Assembly (NCBI GenBank): GCA_034696485.1
Contig: JAQIWT010000064.1
Location: 1 to 41,340 of the forward strand
Direction: 5' to 3'
From: Isohypsibius dastychi
Lineage: Eukaryota; Tardigrada; Eutardigrada; Parachela; Isohypsibiidae
Length of the DNA: 41,340 nucleotides
Shown: positions 1 to 12,005 of the stretch, piece after piece
How positions within the stretch are numbered: position 1 is the first letter of the stretch
Layout of the letters: each line of letters opens with the position of its first letter
Notes under the pieces: model-generated
Databases searched by the model: none
What the model was told of the DNA's origin: nothing
What the model saw: the letters and a program-made list of their open reading frames with translations, nothing else
Program-made: the position numbers and the translations under genes

Positions 1-1721
1 GTATGTCGAAATTGAAGACAAATAGCTTCCTTTACTGAGTGCACACTAACTTTACAGTTCCTGCTAACTTTACGTTCTACAATGAAACGAGCGTGTCAAG
101 TTAGGAGGAATCGGAGAGTAGTGCATATACAAGACGCATGATTTTTTATCCTGTTAACTGCGCAAAAGACGATCTTACTGGCGATTGGGACCAGACTGAA
201 TTTTCCATAAATGCCGAATGAATGATAAATTGTTGTCGATGTCTTACTTTTTCTGTTGCCTCGTTCAATATCGTAATTTCGCTTCGATTGGTTGCAAGAT
301 AATAAAATAAAATAATATTTCACAGATTTTCGGTGATCTTCTGTCGTAAAACCATGGAAAAAAACAATTAGAAGCAATTATAAAGGAAAAGTAGTCATGT
401 CATCCAAACACAACACAAGAATTTACCTGAAAACCATTTTATCTTCATAAGAGGTTATCACATGTACTTAAATATATTACATGTACAATTGTCGATACGA
501 CAATTGTTAAGATGACCAACGTCATATATCTACAAAAGCATCTGCTCTAATTTAGTTTTTTGGCGCTTCTACAGTTTGTAGTTTCTTGGGCGTTTCACTG
601 GTTATTTTAAGCTGAGCATGTGCAGTTGAACATGCTAGTTCCTTTCATCCTGGCGGTTGCTTGGAACTTTCACTTCCATCCCTCTCCATCTCATGAAGTT
701 TATACCCTGATTTACATGATGTACTCCTTTTAAATCATACTCGTACCATAACCAGTCACAGGCACCGATCTGTTTTCAGTTAGAGTTAGACCAAGTACGC
801 TGCTGATGGTGGTTCACCGGATTCCGTGTAATCTTTGCACGAATTTTCTTCTGTCGTTTTCAGTGGCAGTCTCGAAGAATTGTTTCTGCCTTGACTTCTT
901 TTTTGTGTTAGGAGACTTGCTGCAATCTTGATAGCTTTTCTAACATGACGAGTTTTTGCATTTGCAGTTGTCGAATATATTCTGCGTTCTTGTGCCTGGC
1001 TAGACAGAGTGAGTCGAAAATCTTCGATAACAGGCTGATTCGACATGTTGTCCAGTATTTCCAAGACTCAAGTTCATCCCGCGTATAAGCCGATCGGGAC
1101 TCTTCAGTTCACGAGTGGACTTTTCGAGCGATTTGACTTTTCCTCCGTATGGAGTCCCATTGTCCTGTTTTTGGACTGATTAGCCATCGTATACTGCCTG
1201 GAATAATAACCCAACCCCGTGTAACAGATGCCCAAAATGCCTTCGTTTTCAGCGGAGGTTCCTTTTTAATAACGCGCTTTCTATCAAGTGAGATTTGAGA
1301 AAAGATATTTTGAAGGAACATTACGCCGGGTTTGTGGTTCTTTCAGCTTGGTATGCAGAAAATGGGGGCGGGGCAGTCAGACAGGTAAATTTAGTCACCA
1401 GTGCCCTAAGAAATCTTCTTCAAACAATAGCAAAAAACACAGTAACAGATGAACTCTCTAAAGGCCTCCTTGTAATTAATCAAAGCCTTCTGAAAAGTGA
1501 AACTCAATAACTTTGATACTTTATAACCCCAGATTTGATAATTCTTCGAAATCAGGTGACTGTTGCACTTTGAAGAACCGGTTACCCATTTGGTGCTCGG
1601 GTGGGGAAGACCAGTTGTGAGCCTCTCAAGGTTGAGGTTAACGACGTCGAAACATAATCATCAGACTGATTAATGAGCCTCATCAGGAAACTCTGGGTTA
1701 CTGATTGTCAAACATTTTGAG
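1..1721. other. Intergenic stretch, no supported gene
   Basis: I found no gene I can support here. Several open frames of 60-95 codons exist on both strands, but none combines a start codon, splice sites and a recognisable domain. On the minus strand at about 890-1130 two overlapping frames look helical and charged, and either could be an exon of an unrecognised gene. The last bases are the promoter of the chitin-binding gene. Confidence 0.5.
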
Positions 1722-1729
1722 TATATAAG
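1722..1729 (+). promoter_or_regulatory. TATA box of the chitin-binding gene
   Basis: The bases read TATATAAG-like (gtatataaga at 1721-1730). A start site about 30 nt downstream falls near 1752. This favours the ATG at 1811 over the in-frame ATG at 1742, which would lie upstream of the transcript. Confidence 0.6.
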
Positions 1730-1810
1730 ACTGAACACAGTATGCACTTTCATTATGATCCGTCGCCTGCTTTTAGTTCCTTTATTGTTTTACTACCTAA
1801 CTTTCTCACC

Positions 1811-2797
1811 ATGATCTGTGTCGTTCTTTTCGCCACCCTACTTGGTGCCTGTCTGGCTGCCGCCGAAGCAGCGCCTGCCGCCATTGAACAGCCAATCCCA
1901 GCTTCATTCCCAGTGAGTTTACTTACTGTACATCACCGTACATATAGAGTACATTAAAAACAAGTTTATTATGCATGAATTTTATTGATTATTTGATACG
2001 ATCTTATGGATAAAGAGGCTCAATTATTTTCCAGCACTTTTTCATGAGAAGTTTGTTTCCAGAGAATGATGACACGAATCAATGGCGATCAAGATCCAAA
2101 GTGGTTGGACGCTCTCTTCATTCTCCGCGGAGGAAAAGATCTGACGACTGAAGAGCAGCAAGACCTGATTAAAAATGCAGTGCCCGGCCAAGATTATCCT
2201 TTGAACGTCGTGGTCCCCGAACCAGGTCCCGACTGCGCTTCATACAAGCAAGCCGGTTACTATGCTGACGTCAGCGACCCAAGCAAATGCCAAGCTTTCC
2301 ACTACTGCGGACTCAACGGAGAAAATTTTGGATTCTTATGCCCCAACATGACTGTAAGCTAACAATGCCGCAATTACATTCTTTCGTAAATGATGATCAT
2401 TTTGTAGCTCTTCAATCAAATTACCTTGGTTTGCGATTGGTTCTTCAACGTCGACTGCAGCAAATCCTACCAGTTTATCGATTTCTCCAACAGCCGTCTA
2501 CACATCGGATCCGAGACCGTTCTTTTGGACGATCAGCTGGTCTACCCCTCGGCATCCGGTGTGAAGTCCTACCGACCAAACGATTATAAGCCCAGGACCC
2601 CTGCACCTTACACCACCAAGCCAGTTCGCACTTACCCAACTACCACAAGAAGCTATACCACTCGAACGCAGCCGACAACCACTCGAAGTTACACTACTCG
2701 AACGCAACCGACCAATACCCGCTATACTCGCGCTACACCAGCTCCCTACACAACCACAACTACCGCCACCACAACCACCGCCGCTCCGGAGTACTAG
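1811..2797 (+). CDS. Secreted chitin-binding (peritrophin-type) protein
   Basis: Three exons (1811-1912, 2063-2353, 2408-2797), both introns phase 0, give 260 residues. Residues 1-20 (MICVVLFATLLGACLAAAEA) are a signal peptide. Residues about 90-150 form one type-2 chitin-binding domain (CBM14/peritrophin-A). Its six cysteines are in the usual order: DCASYK, KCQAFHYC with the aromatic run, FLCPN, then LVCDW and VDC, with intron 2 falling inside the domain. The C-terminal 60 residues are Thr/Arg/Tyr/Pro-rich with an imperfect repeat of RSYTTRTQPTT, a mucin-like tail likely to be O-glycosylated. The family binds chitin in cuticle or peritrophic membrane. A TATA box lies at 1722 and an AATAAA at 2992. 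Which structure it serves cannot be told. Confidence 0.87.
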
Positions 2798-2991
2798 GTG
2801 ACATGATTTAATGCTTTTATAGCTGAATACCAAACGGTACTGGTGACGGGGTTCACGGGATATTATTGCACAATCATAATCAACGTTCTGTGTCTTAAAA
2901 CACATCAAACAACTGGTCTGATGAACGTAATATTTTAATGTGTGATTAAATCTTACTGAGCAAACGGATTCGAAGCGGCTCGATCGTTATA

Positions 2992-2997
2992 AATAAA
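2992..2997 (+). terminator. Poly(A) signal of the chitin-binding gene
   Basis: An AATAAA lies 195 nt after the stop codon at 2795-2797, in AT-rich sequence. Confidence 0.5.
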
Positions 2998-3770
2998 TTG
3001 TCATAACGCTGCAATAGTCTAAATCCTGGACAGACTGTATGGTCGTGGTCAAAGTCATTTTACACAGCAACAGGAACACGCCAGCGAGAAATGCTTTAAC
3101 CTTACATTAACCAGCTACCGGCAAGATTGAGGAGTTGAATTTCTTAGAACATCCCTACCTCACGCATCACGCTCTTCATCAATATTGGGAAAATAAAAGA
3201 CTCCACCATACGTTACTCCAACACTTTATTTACGGAATTGAGACAGTGTGTTTGCTTCAACCTGTCAGCATCGTGTTTTCACAAGCTCTTACCCATTTTC
3301 AAGATTTGCCAAACATGACCTTCGGTTTACGAAACCAAAACACCAAAAAGTTGCGAGTTCTGTAATACCCGAAATCTTTTGCCCGTGTTTGAGTTTAAAT
3401 TTGGATCAAACGGATCAGATCAGAGACAGACGCAAAGTTACGTCGGTAAATCCCCACTTTTGGGATAATTAAATCTCGCGAAGATGTTCTCGGAAACTTC
3501 CCGCGAAAGAAGCCAATGCACCAGTCCAGAAGGACCTCATGAAATGTTACTTGATAATACAACCTCGCTTCCATTCCCATAATAAAAAACATTTGACTGA
3601 TTTCTCGAACGAGATGAACCTTGGTCGTTTATGAAAAAAACCCCACAGAATTTACCGGTTGGTCCATGTTCTCTCTTTCATCAACGACATCCACATGATT
3701 TTATTACAAGGCAACACAATAGTCATCAGCTACGAAGAAAATACACCATTCTTCGGCGTTTAGCGGAAAA
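2998..3770. other. Intergenic stretch, nothing recognised
   Basis: Only short overlapping open frames occur here. I see no splice-linked coding series, RNA gene or repeat. Confidence 0.5.
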
Positions 3771-4567
3771 CTAAATCTGATATGGATCGCCAGTGAGGTC
3801 GTCTTCAGCGCAGTCAACAGGATAATAAATTCCGCGTCTCGGAAGCAAACCACTTCGTGTCCCCGGAACACTGAATAACTCCCTTTTCTTTCGAGGTTGA
3901 ATAAGTTTTGGATGCTGTTTCAAATATTCCCTCAGCCATCGGTACTCCGAGCTACAATGGAGTCTCCATAGATGATCTTTTGTCGACGATTGAAATGGTG
4001 GCAAGAGACCTTGGTCAAAGGCTATGGACTTCAGACTGGTCAAGCTCTCAAAAGACCCTTTCTCAATTTCGGCGATTGTAGATTTGTAGAAATCAGTGAT
4101 TTGAGACTGCTGAATTTCAGGGTGCTTGCTTGGATACGGATGTTCGTGCAGTGAGAGAACACCAGACTCAAAAGGTTGGGTAGTTGAAGCAGAGCTAGCG
4201 TGCTGGAATCAAAATCGGCCACGTTGTGTATTACAAGAAGTACCAAGTTCTCAGAGGCAGGATCGAAGAACTCTGGTTTTAAGTCTCTATTGCCCGCCAG
4301 AGTAAGCCCGATTGGACAAAATGGCAGCACTTGCCTCACTTGATCCAAATAAAAACGAACCTCAGCTCCAGTAGAGAAACTGTCGCAATAAAACAAATAA
4401 TTTTCGGCTCTGCAGGTTTCCAGACTTTTGGCACGACAGTTGTTTGTTCTGAGTGATCTACATTCCGCAATCCTCAGCTTAGCCCGTTTCCATTCAGTGA
4501 GTCGCAGCGGCAGTTTGGGTTTGGAAGTTTGAGCAGCAGTGATTCTTCTCGCTGTCGTTGTTTTCGG
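3771..4567 (-). pseudogene. Leucine-rich-repeat protein gene or relic, frame broken
   Basis: On the minus strand an open frame runs from just after a TAG at 4568 down to a stop at 4040. It reads as degenerate leucine-rich repeats: a Cys-rich N-terminal part, then LVLLVIHNVADF, LPNLLSLVFSHC and FSSLKSL. The natural continuation is in another frame: TIAEIEKGSFESLTSLKSI at about 4020-4075, then a tail to 3771. That tail resembles a C-terminal LRR cap (LWRLHCSSEYRWLREYLKQH, later DCAEDDLTGDP). The frames overlap inside one repeat with no room for an intron, so a one-base indel, either mutation or sequence error, is the simplest reading. The frame lacks an ATG, so an upstream exon is missing or lost. 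The family is typically extracellular and ligand-binding. No specific function can be assigned. Confidence 0.45.
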
Positions 4568-4823
4568 CTAACACCCGATGGCTTTCTCCTTCTCTTGTTC
4601 CGGGCAGTTATAACCCATCTTTAGCTTGACAATATCGAAAACGCTCATACTCGCAATTCTACTTGCCTTCTGTGTCGGGATAATGGTTGGTGCTGAGGAG
4701 TCGATCGCAAACGCATTTTGACGGTAATGAAGGACAGAATCAAAAATGTACGGTAAGCCAAAGGTCACCGCATCAGTCGGAATCCTGAAATCTTCAGCTG
4801 CATCTGGTTGGAGGTTTTTGTCT

Positions 4824-4826
<3 letters not shown>

Positions 4827-4895
<69 letters not shown>
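4827..4895. repeat. Poly-C homopolymer, 69 nt
   Basis: An unbroken run of C. On the minus strand it is poly-G and would encode glycine at the start of an open frame ending at 4568. That frame may hold an exon (VTFGLPYIFDSVLHYR) but is not recognised. Confidence 0.95.
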
Positions 4896-6203
4896 ACCGG
4901 GCATGGCCTTGTATAAGATCATCCTTATATGCATTTTTGTTTCAGTCCCATACAAAAAGCTAATTTCCGTTTCAAATAAAGTAAGATTTCAGCCTTAAAT
5001 ACCGGAAATTACATAAAAATGACGTTTTTTATCAGAAGTGGTGATTTTTGGTCCACTTGGGTCCCATGAGCAAGCATTGTGTGAACCTGGCTCGATCTAG
5101 GCCAGCACATGTGAGAATTTTTCGCCGCTGGCCCAATACGGTCTACAGATACAGGTGTTATACACCCTTGGATTTTACAAATTTAACAAACATGAGAAGT
5201 GTGTTTATTCGTTGCCAGACCTGAGCCGCTCGACCACGAAAAAGCAGATTTGATACGGTAACTTTGGTGAAAACACCTTTCATTCATACATGGCCATTCA
5301 GGACTTGGGGATTCACCGGCTCTGTGAGCTGCAGTGATACCTGGTAATTGATTGTATGAATGATTCAACAGCGATTGAGAAATCACAGATAACAGTTTTT
5401 TGTCTGGTCCCCCAAGGGGGCAGACACATAGTTAGTGGACCGCTATCAGCCGCCGTAAAACTGGAGGTTCGAGGTCTGCCTGTTCTCTATCAAAATCAAT
5501 GGGGTGACGTCACGCTCCGTTGCAAATCTGTACCTTTGAAGGGTTTGAGGTTTGAGGTCTGCCTGTTTTCTATCGTTGGTCACGCCTCCGCCTCTCAAAC
5601 CGCTGTCTAGGTGTAGTGATGTACCCGCTTACACGTTCTCATTTCTACTCACGTATTGAATCACAAGAACAAGTGATTAATCCAAATCTCCGAATGCGCC
5701 AAACGTCCGTACATGGACCAACAAATGTGGCCAGACACTATGAGTTGAGGGAACCTCAAGTCATTCAAAAACCCCTGTTTTTGCGGTCTCGTTCTTTTGA
5801 AGCTGTAAGTTACGTTAAACAACGGGACGTTTGGAGATCCTACGTGCGTCAAGCTCAGAGGCCATTCATGAGCCACTTTTCGAGCCACTTTTCACCAATT
5901 TACTGCACTAATGCATTCGAGGCTACTTAGATACAAACAATCGGTCGCACAATTAGGTAATAAAGATATTATCAGACAACAAATCGTGAATAATGGGGAA
6001 TCTTTGTCACGGATGCAGCACGTGATTACAGTATTCTTCCTTTTCAAGATAGACATTCTGAGAACGTTAGCTTAACGTGAGATAACGCGAATCAGACATA
6101 AACTCATAACTCGAGCTTACTGTATGCTTGTCGCAGATAGATATCAAGATACTGAGGACGTGCTGTTGCAATGAATATCGGGGCTTCTTTCATATAATTC
6201 GGA
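4896..6203. other. Intergenic stretch with a short direct repeat
   Basis: No gene is supported. A 28-nt direct repeat occurs at 5464-5491 and 5547-5574 with two differences, both C/T; it contains gaggtctgcctgtt. Open frames at 5356-5610 and 5616-5930 (+) have no recognisable domain. Confidence 0.4.
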
Positions 6204-6210
6204 TATAAAA
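6204..6210 (+). promoter_or_regulatory. TATA box of the 8-cysteine gene
   Basis: TATAAAA lies 94 nt upstream of an ATG at 6304 that opens a clear signal-peptide sequence. Confidence 0.5.
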
Positions 6211-6303
6211 TATTCTGAGTTGATATTGAGTCTTTGTATTTCGATCATACTACCCAACATTCGTCTTATCCGCATCTGAAATTAAGCTTTGCCCTTCCCA
6301 AAA

Positions 6304-6630
6304 ATGGACTCCTTCACTGTACTGACTTTTGTCCTGTTATCAGCAGCCGTCTTTTTTGCTTCAGATGTCCTCGAAAAAGCCATTTCGAGCATTTAGAAAA
6401 TTCTCTGTGTCTTAGCTAATCCGATGCCAGCCTTGAACCGACCGGTAAACAACTGCCTTTCTCATCAAATGGTCAACTGCTTCATTGACCCCTGCCAAGT
6501 GGCAAGATGTCCCAGTGTTAAGAACGCTGTTTGCCTGGCTTATTACTGCAGGGGTTGTAACGCAAAATTCTTCCTCATCACCTCTGTTGGATCGGATGCA
6601 TCCTACAACGAGGTCACTTCTCGATGCTGA
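6304..6630 (+). CDS. Small secreted 8-cysteine protein
   Basis: An ATG at 6304 begins MDSFTVLTFVLLSAAVFFAS, a typical signal peptide. After an intron ending near 6415 (cttag) the frame at 6418-6630 encodes about 70 residues with eight cysteines. Its core, VNCFIDPCQVARC followed by CRGCNAKFF, resembles a small repeated domain seen in several invertebrate secreted proteins; I recall the motif but not a function. Poly(A) signals follow at 6707 and 6762. The odd point is phase. The best donor (after 6366) leaves phase 0, whereas this acceptor needs one carried base, so the two parts do not join in frame as read. The exon border may differ, or the copy may be damaged. Confidence 0.45.
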
Positions 6631-6785
6631 AATAGTCAAGGACAGATTTACCATCGATCCCAGCTGTGGAGCTTGTCTAGACTGTTGTAGAACTAGAACG
6701 AGCCGCAATAAAACAATTCGTTCTGATTACAAGTTTTTGGACCAGAATGCATGTGTGAATCAATAAACTGGAGAAGTCCTGATCG

Positions 6786-7556
6786 TCGATGTATTGGTTT
6801 GCGTATGCTGGATGTGCATGGTCGGCGCGCAGTTCTGGCCGATATTTTATAATCATAGTTACAATCAGTAGGATTTAAAGAGATTCACTGTTTCGGTATA
6901 GCAACAACTAGGGTGATGGTTTTTTCCAGTAATTTGCTAGCCGTGCTCTGCAGATTGTCATGTTAGCCTCCCACTCTTGAGTACAAGAGCCAGCAGACCC
7001 GATCTCAAAACCGGACAATGATATTGAGACAAACTTCCCCACTTCTGTGATACGACACCCAAAAGGCTTACCGACCTCTCCAGCTGACCTTTCGTTTCCG
7101 GTTTCATGTGTTGGACCCTTAAACTGTTTTCGGTCACCGAAACTACTTTCTGAGATCCAGCGGTCCATGGCTACTTCTAACTATCCCCAAATTTTTTAAT
7201 TCTGTTGCCGAACTGGAGCTCTACAACAAGATAAGAATTAAATCTAAGGTTGGACATGAACAATGTGCCGAACGTCACTACCGAACGTCACCAGCAATGT
7301 TAACGCTTGACGCTTCAGAAGATGACTGCTGGCACTCCTAATATTACAGTACAAACAGTCTTCAACTTCATTTGTGATCACACTCACTTTAAACTGATGA
7401 AATCACCATTAAAACTTAACATGCTGGCCGGGAAAACTCGAGGCCATTCACCCATGGGAATTCCAGTGTGAGGATGCTTCGAAAGCTCCGAGTGCCAATT
7501 TTACTTCCCGAAACAGACCTTCCTTTCTAGTAAAACGTTGATTCACTTTCAATACC
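6786..7556. other. Intergenic stretch, nothing certain
   Basis: A minus-strand open frame at 6908-7168 starts with ATG (86 codons) but has no recognisable domain. Nothing else stands out before the first receptor gene. Confidence 0.4.
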
Positions 7557-9065
7557 ATGGTCAAGTTCACTCCAGTTTCTACCATGATTGAAAACGCGTT
7601 GATGCTCCCATTTCGTACGCTCCGTTTTTGTGGCATCCTTGCTCATCCAATGATAGAGACATCGGGTTCAAAACTGGGGTCGGCACTTCGTAATCTAGCG
7701 GCATTCCTGATATTGGCAACGTCATGGTTTTGGTTCTTCACCCGGTTGGCCATCTTTATCAAACGTTGGTTGTCCGGCAGTTCCAGATTCGGATACGGAA
7801 CTCATAAGCTTATCCCCGTTCTTATCGACCTAACTGATTGCATGTACGCTCTCCTTGGACCTTCCCTTCTCACAATGTTTTTTCGTCTTCTACACAGCTC
7901 AGATTTTCACAATCTGATCGTTCAAGCCGAAACCATGATCACTCAAATCCACACAAGCAGCAAAACCAGAGAGCGGAAATTACGTGGTTGGAGAACCTTC
8001 ACCAAAACAGCAGTTGTGTCTGCAGTATTAATTATTTGGGTGTGGGAAACTCTGATTTTTTCTGACTCCTGGTGTTCATATGGTGGCTGTAGCGATCTCC
8101 AGAAATCCGTCAAAGCTTTGATGCTTCTAAACATGAATATCAAAGCTTGGCAAGCCGAGCTTTGGTGGCTTCTTAATTGTTCGCTCCCATTATCCATAGC
8201 GATGATAGCCTCTTCAATCGTTTTCGTTTTCGGCAAAATTGTCTTCGATTCAACAAAGAGTTTCATGTGTCAATTGACTCTCAAATCACGAACATCGAAC
8301 GAAGATCACAACATAAGCGGAAAACTTATTGTTAAAGAACTTCAAAAATTTATTTGTCAACATGGAGCCCTGGTGGCATTTATCGAGATCTCGAGTGAAC
8401 AATTTGGGAAAGTATTTCCCCTGGCATATTCTTTCAACATTCTTATTGTTCTTGGGTATTTGTCTTCGATCGTCGGAGCCACTTCCAACACCCCATTCAC
8501 TTCGCTGGCGCTGTATGTACTAGCTATGGTTATTTTCTTTGGATTGGCTTTCCTCCCAGTTGTGTATTTTATAAAGTGCGCTGACCAGGTGAACTATCGA
8601 ATACGTAATATCGCTCATGTGTTGAACAATCAGCAGTTCTTGTCTGTTTAACAGGAATGTGTGCTTTGGTCTGCACTCTCTGTTTACGGCGATATGATCG
8701 TCCAGAATATTCCGTGGGAAGATGTAAGATAATCCAGACACTACAACACTTGGTATTAGAGCAATCTTTCAGAGAGAGGAGCCTTTGTCAACACTGCGTG
8801 TTTTCAAAAGACAGTGCAAAGTTCGGCCAATGGTTCTTCAAGGTGATCCTATTTTCCACGCCACTAAGGGTCTGCTTATTCAAGTAAAAGCAGTATTATC
8901 CTTGTTCAATCGTTAGTTCTTGATCGGCTATTTTTGCAGACAATCACTTTTCTGTTCTCGGCTGGCATACTGGCCAATGGTATACTGTCCCCCGGGAATT
9001 CAAATGATGCCAGTTTGGCGAGCACTGCATGCTCAGATAAACTTAACACTTCGCTGGCTCTCTGA
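7557..9065 (+). CDS. Gustatory-receptor-like seven-helix protein, copy 1
   Basis: Four exons (7557-8588, 8655-8723, 8773-8883, 8940-9065), all introns phase 0 and 49-66 nt, give 445 residues. The body is a series of hydrophobic helices (AAFLILATSWFWFFTRLAIF, AVVSAVLIIWVWETLIF, LPLSIAMIASSIVFVFG, FTSLALYVLAMVIFFGLAFL). A short C-terminal helix follows the segment RPMVLQGDP (LLIQTITFLFSAGIL). Length, topology and the F-x-x-T-x-x-L-L then ITF ending fit the invertebrate 7tm_7 gustatory/odorant receptor superfamily, which are ligand-gated cation channels of sensory membranes. The start could also be the ATG at 7584, which aligns with the start of copy 2. Copy 2, 1.1 kb downstream, has the same exon plan. 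Ligand unknown; the family call rests on recall and topology. Confidence 0.68.
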
Positions 9066-10162
9066 ACTTTGTGTCACAATTGTTCATTAGGTTAAGATCA
9101 GTGTTACTGTAGTGCTTTCGACATCCACGAAACTTTAGTCTCGGCTGCTAACGCTTGACAATACTTTACACTCCATCATGAGCTAGCCTAAATGTTATGT
9201 AAGTTTTCATTTTCGCTAAACCGTGGTGTCCGTAGACTATAACATATGGGAACGTGAGTCATGTTGTCTGATCAGGAGGATCTGAAATGTTCGGGCTGCC
9301 CACCACTTCTACTGAGTGGTTTTCTACCACTCCGACTACTGTAGTATGTTCTGAGCAAGAGCACTTTTGAAGATGACACATTTACCCCCATCACCTTGAG
9401 GTTTGGAGGACTCCTGTCTGTCTTCAACATTTAGGCTTTTTTTTCTACAATCTGTTGCTCTGGTTCTCTGGCGTCATGAAACGATTTCTGCCAAAATTGA
9501 CATCCAAGCAAAAACTGTTCTTTCCGAGAGCCGATGTGACATCCCTCTTATCGCACGTCACTGCCGGTTGTGAGTATGTTTTTTGTTACTGAGGCGGGTT
9601 TCAGAACAGCGTTTTGGTCAATTTGCTTGACCGGTCGAAGTTCACTGTTTTATGAAGTATTACACTCTAAACGAGGAATCTGATTTCGCTGAAAAAAGCC
9701 CATTGAAGAAAAGATGATTTGATTTCAATGAACAATCGTGTGAGATCTGGAATAGAGAGACACAATGATCAGAGCCGTGCAGCTGTAACATGGTGTCGGG
9801 GACGTGGTTTTCTTTGTTTGTCAAGATGATCGACATTTCCGTGCTTCACAGTGGAAAACTAGTTTGATCTCTTTTTTTTGCATCTTGAGTAGTAATCTAC
9901 CGCGAATTTATTTGACGGATCTTTATCCATCTTGTTTCCAATGCAACTCCGACTCCCAGCACTCAGTTCCTGGACCGATGGGCGTGCAGAGTAAATAATC
10001 AAGCCATCGTATCAGTTATCGTAGATTTCCACTGTCAGGTCTGATGTTTGGTTACCGGTGGGCCCGCCAACGTCGAATCAGCTGAGCTGATCATCCTCTC
10101 ACTTTCTTCACGGATCCTCGCTTGATTAATGTATTTGGAGTTCGATTATCTCTAGATACGCG
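9066..10162. other. Spacer between the tandem receptor genes
   Basis: No coding series was found. The stretch includes the 3' end of copy 1 and presumably the promoter of copy 2. No clear TATA box or repeat was seen. Confidence 0.5.
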
Positions 10163-11618
10163 ATGATCGGCGAAACGTTGAGATATTCATTTCAAATTCT
10201 TCAGTTTTGTGGCTTTCTCCCGCAATGGAACAAGGAGCAGCCTCCTGGAAAAGCACGGGCCGGTTTGCGCAGATTGTTAGCGCTCGCAATCATTGCCATG
10301 TCAGGGTTATGGTTTTGTCTGCGCCTATCCATCTTCGTCAAACGTTGGACTTCTGGCGGTACAAGGTTTGCATACCAAACCCACAAACTGATCCCAGTTT
10401 GCATGGATGCGACTGAGAGTTTATACGCATTGCTTGGGCCGGTGCTGTTAACTTTGTTCTACCGTAGTTTCAACAGTGTGACCTTTCGCCAACTCGTTCA
10501 GAACGCAGAAACAATGCTATCGCTCATATACCCGGATGGTCATGTTAGGGACCATAGGCTGCGTAAATGGCGAACTTATTCAAATACTGCTGGAATCATC
10601 GCAGTAATATCCGTGTGCAGCTGGGATATTCTGACATTCGTGGATGCTTGGTGCTCTCCGGACGGATGTATCGATGTAGGTAAAGTCAGTGAAACATGGC
10701 TCTTATTGGGAATCAATATTAAATCCTGGCATTCGGCGGTTTGGTGGAGCATGAGTTGCACTGTTCCTGTATGTGTCGCATCGTTAGCTTACAGCGTTGT
10801 TTTCACGCTCGGCAAGATACTCTACGATTCAATGACTAGTGTTTTGAATCACTTGACTGAGGAATCCAAGCTGTTGAGTGAAGGCAGAAATTCTGAAACC
10901 CTAGCGGCCTCGAAACGACTTGCGAAGCTGTTGCTCGAACATCGATCCTTGGTGACATTTGTGGAAGGTTTGAGTCAACAGTTCGGTTTGGTTTTTAGCG
11001 CTGCGTACTTCATCAACATCGGGCTTGTCGTTGGGTGTACGGCGGGAATTATTGGAGCTGACTCAAACACACCAATCACCTCCATCGCAGCTAATTTCCT
11101 CGCAGTAATGTTCTACATGTGTTACGCGTTCATTCCAGTTCTCTACTTCATCAGATGCACAGAAAAGGTAATTCCCTGATGATGATTCCTCTGTCTAACG
11201 TTGATAATTTGCGATGATTGCAGGAGGTCGCGCTGCAAGCAGCACTTTCAGTATGCAGTGTGGCCGTTCAGCATATGCCTTGGGAAATCGTAAGGTGCTC
11301 CATCATTTTAGTATAAACGCAACAGTCAAGAATAGCTTCTCCAGAGATCTGAGTGTTTGAAAATTTTGAGTGCTTTTGAGAGTGGACTCAAGGCCAGGCC
11401 GTTAGTTCTCCAAGGATTCCCGGTACTGAAAGCCACCAGTGAGCTGTTGATTCAGGTACGCACTGAAACACTAAGCACTTGGAGGCTGACATTTGATGTA
11501 TTGGATATAGACTGTAACGTTCATGATATCTGCCGGCTTGTTGGCAAACGAAATTTTCTCGGCGGGAAACCCGAAGCCCTTGGTGAATGCTTGCATCCAA
11601 AACACCACAACCTCGTGA
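10163..11618 (+). CDS. Gustatory-receptor-like seven-helix protein, copy 2
   Basis: Four exons (10163-11167, 11224-11289, 11345-11455, 11511-11618), all introns phase 0 and 55-56 nt, give 429 residues. It is a clear paralogue of the upstream gene. Shared marks include LIPV near the second helix, TLxFxDAWCSPDGC-like spacing, LSQQFGLVFSAAY, SIVGA/GIIGADSNTP, PWEI at the end of exon 2, and RPLVLQGFP plus LLIQTVTFMISAGLLAN at the C-terminus. Exon 3 is exactly 37 codons in both copies. The probable role is a chemoreceptor channel in a sensory membrane. An AATAAA follows at 11737. The pair arose by tandem duplication and has diverged widely, so it is not a recent event. Confidence 0.7.
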
Positions 11619-11736
11619 CGTGGAAACACTATTGTCCACCTGAACATTGCTTTTCTAATGTTATTTTACTGTAGCCGGCTGCACACTTCAACAGTGTTAG
11701 TAGGTAGCATGACCAGGTTCCGTGACCGGTCAATTC

Positions 11737-11742
11737 AATAAA
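11737..11742 (+). terminator. Poly(A) signal of receptor copy 2
   Basis: AATAAA lies 118 nt beyond the stop codon at 11616-11618. Confidence 0.45.
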
Positions 11743-12005
11743 TATGAGGGTGTTCGAGAAACAAACGCATTCGCATATTTTTTGTGACGTTCTTTCAAAC
11801 GTTTTTAAATAACCAGAATACGCTTCACATCGAAAATCCTCTCGATGAATGTGTTCATTTGAGTCGGAGCAAGTATGGCCAAAACGAGCTCATTCCGGAT
11901 AGTGGAAATTGTATTGGATTGAAATGCGACTTCCAAGATGAGAAAGTTAAAATTGTTCCAGTCACATGATGACAAACATCTAAACTTCGGAATTTGATTG
12001 TCACA

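Noticed and set aside
786-1321. Minus-strand frames with charged, helical sequence
   Set aside because: Two frames compete, no start or splice arrangement is convincing, and nothing matches a known family.
4568-4897. Glycine-rich N-terminus encoded by the poly-C tract on the minus strand
   Set aside because: A homopolymer in an open frame is not evidence of a poly-Gly protein; no start codon or homologous domain supports it.
5464-5574. 28-nt direct repeat with two C/T differences
   Set aside because: A single local duplication in apparently non-coding DNA, with no sign of a gene, array or element.
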